Positions 21,251-28,674 of a stretch of 36,753 nucleotides of DNA are shown piece by piece. Position numbers and translations under genes: made by a program. Every line of letters starts with the position of its first letter. Positions within the stretch are counted from its first letter, which is position 1. This DNA is from an uncultured Marinospirillum sp. (GTDB lineage: Bacteria > Pseudomonadota > Gammaproteobacteria > Pseudomonadales > Halomonadaceae), in contig CANQLY010000004.1 in NCBI GenBank assembly GCA_947624795.1, positions 1-36,753 on the forward strand, in the 5' to 3' direction. The notes beneath the pieces were generated by a model, which had not been told where the DNA came from, did not search any database, and was given only the letters and a program-made list of their open reading frames with translations.

Positions 21251-23038
21251 ATGAATAATAATATTCAGTTATTAAGTGCTGCTTTAATTGCACTTCCCCT
21301 CGTGTTAGCCCTTGGTTTTATGCTAGGTCAATGGTTTAAAGCTTACCGTGAGCGCACCCAAACAACCACGTTAATGTTACTTAGTGAAGTGTTTGATCAC
21401 ACACACGATGGCGTAACCATTACCGATACAACAGGGACTATTATTGCCGTTAACCGCACTTTCACTCAAGTCACAGGTTACAGTGAAGATGAGGTTGTTG
21501 GTAATAATCCACGCTTATTAAGTTCGGGTTACCATGACGCTGATTTTTATAAAAGTTATTGGGACGCGTTAATGAATGAAGGCATTTGGCAGGGTGAAAT
21601 TTGGAACCGTCGCAAAGACGGTGAGGTGTACCTTGAATGGCTGACGTGTAAAACAGTTAAAAATAACAACAATGAAATTACGCATTTTGTTGCAGTATTT
21701 AGTGACATCACAGAACACCGACGCCAAGAAAAACGGCTTGAGCAGGCCACAGAAAATGACCGGCTAACCGGTTTGCCTAACACTGCCAGCATCTTAAGAG
21801 AGCTAAGTAAAAAAACACCCAACGTGCAGCACCCTTGGTGTGTATTGCTACTTGATATTGATAAATTTAGGCTAGTTAACTCAAGTTATGGTTTTGCTGT
21901 AGGCGACCAGCTGCTTAATAACATTGCAAAGCGCTTACAAGGCTGCTGCACTCAAGGGCTTATTGCTCGCCATTCTGCTGACGTTTTTATTGTTGCTACA
22001 CCTTTAATAAATGCAACGGAGGAGGAGCAATTAGCAACCATCAGCAGGCTAAGGGATTGCATTAGCAAACCTTTTTCCGTTTTAGGGCGATTGATGGAGT
22101 TCAATTTTTCTGTTGGTGCAACCCTTTGGAATACTACAGACGTAGCCGTTAATACTGCTCTACAAGAAGCAGAGCTTGCACTTCACGCCTCAAAAAGTAG
22201 AGGCGCTGGGCAAACACGCTTTTATAGTGATGATTTACGCACAGATCAAAACCCCTTAGCTTACCTGCAAGGGTTGCGAGAGGCTTTGGGTAACAATGAA
22301 TTAGCCCTTTTTTATCAACCGCTGGTTCTGGCAACCACGGGCAAAATTCATGCTTTAGAAGTTTTATTGCGTTGGACGCACCCTGTTATGGGCAATGTTC
22401 CACCCGATCATTTTATACCCTTGGCCGAGCGTAATGGCTTAATGGAACCTTTAGGGCACTGGGTGTTACAGCAAGCCCTTAAGCAATATGCTAGCTGGCA
22501 AAAAAGTGGCATAGCACCACCTCATATTGCAGTGAACGTTTCGCCGATTGAATTTCAAAGTGAACATTTTGTTGGTAATGTAGTTGCAGCACTAAAAAAA
22601 TACCAAGTTAAACCCCATTGTTTAGAATTAGAATTAACAGAGGGCGTATTTGTACAACAAGACCCTAGCACCCTTGAAAAGCTGGCTACCTTATCAAAGC
22701 ATGGCATTAATCTTGCTATAGATGACTTTGGTACTGGCTATTCTTCTTTAGCGTATTTAAAGCACTTACCGGTTAATCAGCTAAAGCTCGACAGAGCCTT
22801 TATTCAAGGCTTGCCAGAAAACGAAGCAGATCGTGCCATAGTTGAATCCACTTTGGCACTGTGTAAAGGTTTGAAAATGAGCGTGGTGGCCGAGGGCGTA
22901 GAAAACATTGAACAGGCCAATTACCTTCGTAGTCAAGGGTGTGATTACATTCAAGGTTTCTTTTATGGCCGCCCAATTAATCAAGAACTTACTAGCAAAC
23001 TATTAACAGATCAAAAAAATGATGCCATTTCAACCTAA
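21251..23038 (+). CDS. Membrane-anchored PAS - degenerate GGDEF - EAL protein
   Basis: PAS (FDHTHDGVTITDTTGTIIAVNRTFTQVTGYSEDE); GGDEF site replaced by RHSADVF; EAL motifs EVLLRW, NVSPIEFQ, LELTEG, IDDFGTGYSSL, LKLDRAFI, VVAEGVE, QGFFYGRP. Start placed at the second ATG. Confidence 0.92.
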   Translation: MNNNIQLLSAALIALPLVLALGFMLGQWFKAYRERTQTTTLMLLSEVFDHTHDGVTITDTTGTIIAVNRTFTQVTGYSEDEVVGNNPRLLSSGYHDADFYKSYWDALMNEGIWQGEIWNRRKDGEVYLEWLTCKTVKNNNNEITHFVAVFSDITEHRRQEKRLEQATENDRLTGLPNTASILRELSKKTPNVQHPWCVLLLDIDKFRLVNSSYGFAVGDQLLNNIAKRLQGCCTQGLIARHSADVFIVATPLINATEEEQLATISRLRDCISKPFSVLGRLMEFNFSVGATLWNTTDVAVNTALQEAELALHASKSRGAGQTRFYSDDLRTDQNPLAYLQGLREALGNNELALFYQPLVLATTGKIHALEVLLRWTHPVMGNVPPDHFIPLAERNGLMEPLGHWVLQQALKQYASWQKSGIAPPHIAVNVSPIEFQSEHFVGNVVAALKKYQVKPHCLELELTEGVFVQQDPSTLEKLATLSKHGINLAIDDFGTGYSSLAYLKHLPVNQLKLDRAFIQGLPENEADRAIVESTLALCKGLKMSVVAEGVENIEQANYLRSQGCDYIQGFFYGRPINQELTSKLLTDQKNDAIST

Positions 23039-23058
23039 AGCAAAAAGTATTTATTTTG

Positions 23059-23100
23059 TTTATTGTTTATTGTTTATTGTTTATTGTTTATTGTTTATTG
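23059..23100. repeat. Tandem heptanucleotide repeat (TTTATTG)x6
   Basis: Six perfect 7-nt units between convergent genes; the last unit encodes the minus-strand MCP stop codon. Confidence 0.95.
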
Positions 23101-24555
23101 CTGATGCCGCTCCAATGCCAAAGCATTCATTGCATCAAGCAGTAGCTTGCTACTTTTTTCTGCTGCTACCATGGCTTTAATAATCTGTTCTCTTTCAGAT
23201 AAATCCGAGCTTTCATAGAGATCCAGCGCTTTTGCAAACGCTGTTTGCATCTGCTGGTATTGATAACAAATACCTTCAAAACTCGCCAGTTTAGCAATGG
23301 GCGTGGTTGCTGTTTCTTCTAACCATTTTTGCAAATAATTAGTGGGTGCTATTTCTTTTTCAGCAAAAGTATTGGGCTGATTAAAAATAGCATAATTATG
23401 TTGCTTATTAATCACATGGTCGACTTTTAATAAAGAAGTAAAACTTAGTTCTTTAATGTATTCCACTTTCTTTAAAGTTTGCTCTGCATCTTCAGCTACT
23501 TCTGCAAATCGCTGCTGAAAACCTTCCACTTCATGCATAATAAGCTCGGCTAAGTGTTGGCTTTCTTTAGCACCTTCCAAAGAGCTACCTACCTGTTTAT
23601 TAAAGCCCTCAAGGGTTTTACTAATGCTTAAAGCCGCGTGTTTAGTTTTAGTAGAAAGCTGCTTTACTTCATCGGCAACAACAGCAAATCCCTTACCCTG
23701 CTCACCGGCACGCGCCGCTTCTATTGAAGCATTTAACGCCAACAAACTGGTTTGGTCTGAAATATCAGTAATGGCTTGTAAGGTGCTAGTGACAGCGCTG
23801 CTTTGCTCTTCTAGCACTTGCACTGTTTTGGCTACTAACCTTACGCTATTGGTAATTTTTTCTAATAGGCCGCTTAGCTGAATGGCACTGTTTTGGCTGA
23901 TTAAAGCATTTTTAGCATTTTTTTCTGAGCTAGCGGCAATGTTATTCATTTGCTCGCTAATCTCTTTAAGGTCTTGCTGACTTAACTCAAGGTTAGTTCG
24001 CAAATTATAAGTGTTCAGCTTATGAAGCTGTGCTGCTAGGCGATTGTTTTCAGTAAAAATTTCATTAGCTTGTATGGCTTTAATGGAGTTGTTAATGCCC
24101 TCTAACGAGCGAGCAAATTCACCTGGCAACCCTTTAGATAAAGCTTGACGTGAATAGTCTTTATTGGCTACGGCTTTAAATGCTGAATTGACTTCTTTAA
24201 AATAGGTTTCAATTAAATCTAAAAAATCATTTAAATCCCAGCTTACTTGCCCTACCTCACCTAAACCCTTGGTTCGTGTAATGCGGTGGTGCATTTCGCC
24301 AATGCGGGCTTTTTGTAATGCAGTATAAATAAGTGACAAGGTGGTTAAAGGCCGATTTGAATAACGCCAAGCATGCAAGGTAAATAAGAAAGCAAATACC
24401 GGTGGAATAATGGCAAAAACCCAAGAAGCACTAAAAAAAACGACTAGCGCTGAACCTATAATGAGTAGGTTAAATACTATACAGACAATTAAAAACTTAC
24501 TGCCAAGAAAGGGTGTTCCTTTAGAGATATGCTGCCCTAGATTTGCTTGAATCAT
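23095..24555 (-). CDS. Methyl-accepting chemotaxis protein with HAMP-like region and a C-terminal CZB-like (degenerate) region
   Basis: TM helices near the N-terminus; signalling tip [38 protein letters not shown]-terminal [16 protein letters not shown]...YLQKW resembles CZB. Confidence 0.9.
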   Translation of the reverse strand: MIQANLGQHISKGTPFLGSKFLIVCIVFNLLIIGSALVVFFSASWVFAIIPPVFAFLFTLHAWRYSNRPLTTLSLIYTALQKARIGEMHHRITRTKGLGEVGQVSWDLNDFLDLIETYFKEVNSAFKAVANKDYSRQALSKGLPGEFARSLEGINNSIKAIQANEIFTENNRLAAQLHKLNTYNLRTNLELSQQDLKEISEQMNNIAASSEKNAKNALISQNSAIQLSGLLEKITNSVRLVAKTVQVLEEQSSAVTSTLQAITDISDQTSLLALNASIEAARAGEQGKGFAVVADEVKQLSTKTKHAALSISKTLEGFNKQVGSSLEGAKESQHLAELIMHEVEGFQQRFAEVAEDAEQTLKKVEYIKELSFTSLLKVDHVINKQHNYAIFNQPNTFAEKEIAPTNYLQKWLEETATTPIAKLASFEGICYQYQQMQTAFAKALDLYESSDLSEREQIIKAMVAAEKSSKLLLDAMNALALERHQQ

Positions 24556-24558
24556 AAA

Positions 24559-25077
24559 TCACTCCTTTAACGCTTCAAGCTGTATTAGCAGCTCATCGTA
24601 ACTGCAAGCCTGCTGTTTAATTTGATCTTTTAACCATAAAAGGGACACTTCAGGAGCACGGCTTGGGGTTTCATTTGCTTCAATTGTTAGCATTTGTTGG
24701 TACCACTGGCTTACTTTTTGAATGGCTTGATAATTAGGCCGCCGGCGCACTGAAAAGTAACCTGCTAAAGTTGAATCGACTTGATAATCAGGCGTAATGT
24801 TTGCAAATACCCAATAAAAACCACCGTCTGCTGTTGCATTTTTAACGTAACCAAAAAATTCTTTTTTAGATTGCAGTGTTTGCCACAACAAACGAAATAC
24901 GCCTCTAGGCATGTCTTGATGGCGAATTATATTATGGTGTTTGCCCAATAACTCAGGCTCTGCATAGCCTGCTATTTGCATAAAACGCCGATTAGCATAG
25001 GTAATTCGACCTTTTTGGTCTGTTTTAGTAATAATAATCTCATTTTCGCAAAGTTTTACTTCATGTTCACGAGTCAT
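24559..25077 (-). CDS. Stand-alone Aer-like PAS domain protein
   Basis: TKTDQKGRITYANRRFMQIAGYAEPELLGKHHNIIRHQDMPRGVFRLLWQTLQSKKEFFGYVKNATADGGFYWVFANI; no signalling domain. Confidence 0.9.
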   Translation of the reverse strand: MTREHEVKLCENEIIITKTDQKGRITYANRRFMQIAGYAEPELLGKHHNIIRHQDMPRGVFRLLWQTLQSKKEFFGYVKNATADGGFYWVFANITPDYQVDSTLAGYFSVRRRPNYQAIQKVSQWYQQMLTIEANETPSRAPEVSLLWLKDQIKQQACSYDELLIQLEALKE

Positions 25078-25263
25078 TTGACGCCCCTAGTTTAAGTTGA
25101 AGATAAGCCAAAGTTAAAGTCAAACAACAATAAAAGTTGTGCAAAAAATCAGTTAACCCTGCTAAAATTTTATAAAAGTTTAACACAATTAAAGCGCCTT
25201 CAGCTAAAGCAAGGTGATTCTTGGCACCCTTGGTTTTTGCACCGTGATATTAAATAACAAGGG

Positions 25264-26145
25264 TTAAGATTTAAGGTGTTTTCTAGGGTGCAGCCACCGC
25301 TTAAGTAAACCGTCGCGGCCTGCAAAAAGTGAAAAAACATGCAAACTGCCCAACATTAAAATAATGGCTGGGCCGGTAGGCAGGTCTAAATGCCAAGACA
25401 TTAACAAACCTAGCCAGCAACCAAGCAAAGCAATGCCCATTGCAACGAATAAAAGCTGATCTAATTGCCTTGCCCAAAAACGTGCTGCAGTGGCTGGTAG
25501 AATCATAATACCCACCGCCATTAATGTGCCCAAGGCTTGAAAACCTGCAACAAGATTAAGCACCACTAGGGCTAAAAATACTAAATGGGTGGTGGTGCCA
25601 ATGTTGCTGTGGCGGCGTAAAAAATCAGGGTCTAAGCATTCCAATACTAAGGGGCGTAGAAAAATAGCCAACAGCAGTAAAGTAATGGTGGCTATGCCTG
25701 CTAGTAATATTAAAGCTTCATTGTCTAAAGCCAAAACACTGCCAAATAACAAATGCAGTAAATCAATATTACGGCTTTGGGTAGACACTAATAGCACGCC
25801 CAAAGCTAAAGAAAGCAGGTAAAAAACGGCTAAATTGGCATCTTCTTTTAAAACAGTGATGCGTGCCAAACCACCCGATAACAAAGCCACCACCCAGCCT
25901 GCAATTAAGCCGCCCAAAGTCATGGCACCCAAAGACAAACCGGCGACCATATAACCTAAGGCAGCGCCGGGCAAGATAGCATGGGCAATGGCATCGCCGG
26001 TTAAACTCATGCGCCTAAGCATTAAAAACACCCCCACTGGGGTGGCGCTAATGCTAAGTGCAATGCAGCCCACCAGCGCACGGCGCATAAAACCAAAATC
26101 GATAAAAGGCGCAAAAAGTGCCTGATAAATAAGCTCCAGCATCAA
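25264..26145 (-). CDS. znuB: Metal (Zn/Mn-type) ABC transporter permease
   Basis: ABC-3 family permease: RRMSLTGDAIAHAILPGAALGY, QALGTLMAVGIMILPATAARFWA; 4-nt overlap with the ATPase gene. Confidence 0.88.
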   Translation of the reverse strand: MMLELIYQALFAPFIDFGFMRRALVGCIALSISATPVGVFLMLRRMSLTGDAIAHAILPGAALGYMVAGLSLGAMTLGGLIAGWVVALLSGGLARITVLKEDANLAVFYLLSLALGVLLVSTQSRNIDLLHLLFGSVLALDNEALILLAGIATITLLLLAIFLRPLVLECLDPDFLRRHSNIGTTTHLVFLALVVLNLVAGFQALGTLMAVGIMILPATAARFWARQLDQLLFVAMGIALLGCWLGLLMSWHLDLPTGPAIILMLGSLHVFSLFAGRDGLLKRWLHPRKHLKS

Positions 26146-26906
26146 GGCACCTCTAAGCCATCAAAGTCACATATTGGCGCTAAAGGATCGGCCAATACTT
26201 GCATTTTTCGTGCTTTCGCTAAGTTTTCTGCAGTTAAAACCTGCGCTGTCGCCCCCATGCCCAAGGCGTCTCTGGCTAATAATAGGCATTTTGGAAAATA
26301 GCTACGCACCTGTTGTAGGTCATGAAGCACAGCAATAATGGTTCTTCCCTGCTGATGCCACTGCTGAACTAAATTGAGTAAATCAGCCGTTGTGGCTTCA
26401 TCAACAGCGGCAAAGGGTTCATCTAATAAAATTAATGGCGCATCTTCTAGTAATAAACGGGCAAACAACACCCTTTGTAGCTGGCCACCCGACAAAGAAT
26501 CAAGTGAACGCTTATCAAAACCTGCCAGCCCCACTTCTTGTAACGCTTGCTGCACTGCTTGCCTGTCTGATGCTTTAATGGCAGCAAATGCACCCCGCCT
26601 TGGCCAATGCCCTAGGCTTACAAAATCAATAACACGCAAAGGAAAGTCTAAATCTAAACGTGCACGCTGAGGTAAATAAGCAAGTTTTGGGTGCCCTTGT
26701 GGCCAAGTAATTCCACCCCCTAAAGGGCGTATTTCACCCATTAAGCCTTTTAGTAGGGTAGATTTTCCACCGCCATTAGGCCCCACCACAGCAAGTAAAT
26801 CACCCGATACAATTTTACCTTGCAGGTGATGCACGGCTGGGTGCATTTCATAACCTAGCGTTAAGTTATTAAACTCAACCAAAGGTCGAGATTGGTTTAT
26901 AGTCAT
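26142..26906 (-). CDS. znuC: Metal (Zn/Mn-type) ABC transporter ATP-binding protein
   Basis: Walker A GPNGGGKSTL, signature LSGGQLQRVLFARLL, Walker B LILLDEPFAAVD; Zur-like box upstream. Confidence 0.9.
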   Translation of the reverse strand: MTINQSRPLVEFNNLTLGYEMHPAVHHLQGKIVSGDLLAVVGPNGGGKSTLLKGLMGEIRPLGGGITWPQGHPKLAYLPQRARLDLDFPLRVIDFVSLGHWPRRGAFAAIKASDRQAVQQALQEVGLAGFDKRSLDSLSGGQLQRVLFARLLLEDAPLILLDEPFAAVDEATTADLLNLVQQWHQQGRTIIAVLHDLQQVRSYFPKCLLLARDALGMGATAQVLTAENLAKARKMQVLADPLAPICDFDGLEVP

Positions 26907-26913
26907 AACAGAA

Positions 26914-27024
26914 TTAACTCATTGCCCAGCAAGTTAGCAGCCACACAAGGGCGACTAGGGGCATAATTGCCAAAAGGCGGGTAACAACACCCAGTTGTAA
27001 AAGGGAAAAATTCCAAAACTTCAT
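26914..27024 (-). CDS. Putative 36-aa hydrophobic small protein between the Zur box and znuC
   Basis: Reverse-strand ORF MKFWNFSLLQLGVVTRLLAIMPLVALVWLLTCWAMS*; stop is 7 nt before the znuC ATG. Below the size cutoff of the supplied ORF track. Confidence 0.55.
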   Translation of the reverse strand: MKFWNFSLLQLGVVTRLLAIMPLVALVWLLTCWAMS

Positions 27025-27034
27025 TGCAAGTACC

Positions 27035-27055
27035 AAATGTTATAATATAACAATT
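27035..27055 (-). promoter_or_regulatory. Zur box upstream of the znu operon
   Basis: AAATGTTATAATATAACAATT contains the perfect dyad TGTTATA-A-TATAACA, matching the E. coli-type Zur consensus GAAATGTTATANTATAACATTTC. Confidence 0.85.
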
Positions 27056-27111
27056 AATGCCTAACGATAGCAGAAGTTTTTTTCTGTTACCAGAATTAAT
27101 TCGTTGCTAGG

Positions 27112-28233
27112 TTATTTTTTTTCTAGCACAACCTTAACTAAAGCGCTTTGTGGTTCTTTAACTTGTGGCTCTTTAATTAGCAATTCTTCAGCTAATGATT
27201 CTGCAACGCCATTACCCAACATTACTGCCACCCATTGCGTTGAAGCAGATTGCTCTAACGCTATTTTAGCGATCATGGTTAAAGGTATAGAAAGGAACAT
27301 GCCCGCCGCCCCAAATAACCAGCCCCATAAAATAAGTGATAAAAATACCACCAAAGGTGACAAGCCCAAACCTTTACCCATAAACCGTGGTTCAACCACA
27401 TTGCCCATCACTAAATTAACAACAAGGTAGCCACTTGCAACTAAACCTGCTTGTGGAAAACCAAGCTGAATAATGGCTAATAAAACGGCAGGAATGGCTG
27501 CTAAAATAGAACCTACATTGGGAATGAAATTCATAAGCATGGCAATTAATCCCCACAATAAGGGGAAATCTAGGCCTAACAAACTAACCCACAAAGCAAT
27601 TAAACAGCCAGTGGCTAAGCTTATGGTCGATTTGATAACCAAATACTTATTAACCTGCGTTACAAACTGGTTGGCATTACGCAAAGACTTTTCAGCATTA
27701 GGTAAAGCTTGGCGCAGTTTTAAAGAAAAAGTTGCTTCTTCAAGCAATAAGAAAATAACAATAAAAATAATTAAAAACAGGTTAGTTAATAAAGAACCTA
27801 GGTTAGTTAACGTTTTAGCAACCCAATCCATAACTTGTGAAGGGTTAAAATGCGTTAATAATTGCTTGCTAGAAACAGGCACCCCTAAATTTTCTAAGGC
27901 GGGTAATAAACCAATCATTTCAGCTTCTAGGCGCTGTTGATAATCGGGCAGGCGGTTAATAAAACTGTCGATTGCAGCGGTAACCACCATGCCCAACAAA
28001 CTACCAAAAACCACCAAAAAAGTAACAATAATTAAAATAGCTAACACTGGCGTTACTTTATGCCGAGTTAAAAAATGCAAAGGTGGTGTACAAATAATTC
28101 CAATAAAAAGCGCCAACATAATAGGAATAACAATGGCTTCAGCAGATTTAAGGCCTGCTAAAATAACAACAACGGCAGCCAAGCCAAGCAACCAAGTCAG
28201 TCCAGGCGTTTTAATCATTAACGAATCAGGCAT
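27112..28233 (-). CDS. AI-2E family transporter (PerM/YhhT-like)
   Basis: Multi-TM protein with LLWGLIAMLMNFIPNVGSILAAIPAVLLAIIQLG and VEPRFMGKGLGLSPLVVFLSLILWGWLFG. Confidence 0.92.
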   Translation of the reverse strand: MPDSLMIKTPGLTWLLGLAAVVVILAGLKSAEAIVIPIMLALFIGIICTPPLHFLTRHKVTPVLAILIIVTFLVVFGSLLGMVVTAAIDSFINRLPDYQQRLEAEMIGLLPALENLGVPVSSKQLLTHFNPSQVMDWVAKTLTNLGSLLTNLFLIIFIVIFLLLEEATFSLKLRQALPNAEKSLRNANQFVTQVNKYLVIKSTISLATGCLIALWVSLLGLDFPLLWGLIAMLMNFIPNVGSILAAIPAVLLAIIQLGFPQAGLVASGYLVVNLVMGNVVEPRFMGKGLGLSPLVVFLSLILWGWLFGAAGMFLSIPLTMIAKIALEQSASTQWVAVMLGNGVAESLAEELLIKEPQVKEPQSALVKVVLEKK

Positions 28234-28290
28234 TGTAGCAATTTACTCTACTAAAATTTTAGCAAGCTTACACTAGCTAAGCTTTAGTCT

Positions 28291-28572
28291 CTATTTTTTG
28301 CCGCTTAATTTGCCTTTTTTTAACGCTTTAACTCGCTCAACCCCTTTGCGGCGCTGGGCATAAATCACGTCCAGTTTAAGCTGCAAGCTATCAGCTTCTT
28401 CGGGGTCTTGTTCAATTTTTTCTGCAAGTTTAGTGCGTAATTCATGTTCCTTAACTTTAAGGTTTTTTAATACTTTACGAATGGATTTAATTTCTTCTTG
28501 CTGTGTTTTGCTGTCTGCATCTAAAAACTGACTTAAGCGCTCTAAAAGCGTTTTAACTTTCATACATTGCAC
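28291..28572 (-). CDS. Hypothetical coiled-coil protein
   Basis: 93-aa ORF rich in K/E (MKVKTLLERLSQFLDADSKTQQEEIKSIRKVLKNLK...); start may be the second Met at 28563. Confidence 0.7.
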   Translation of the reverse strand: MQCMKVKTLLERLSQFLDADSKTQQEEIKSIRKVLKNLKVKEHELRTKLAEKIEQDPEEADSLQLKLDVIYAQRRKGVERVKALKKGKLSGKK

Positions 28573-28595
28573 TCCAAAATTAACGCATCCTTTTA

Positions 28596-28628
28596 AGGCC
28601 TGTGGGTTGAATTAGCCACCACAGGCCT
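28596..28628 (-). terminator. Strong hairpin downstream of the Na/Pi symporter gene, possible terminator
   Basis: Perfect 10-bp stem AGGCCTGTGG / CCACAGGCCT with a 13-nt loop; only a weak TTAAAA tract on the minus strand. Confidence 0.45.
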
Positions 28629-28674
28629 ACTTGCTACTTCAAAAATCACACTTTAAAAGTCAGCCAAATGTTAG

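Noticed and set aside
27473-28276. Long plus-strand ORFs (155 and 95 aa), Lys/Asn-rich
   Set aside because: Antisense to the AI-2E transporter gene; composition mirrors hydrophobic codons of the real gene.
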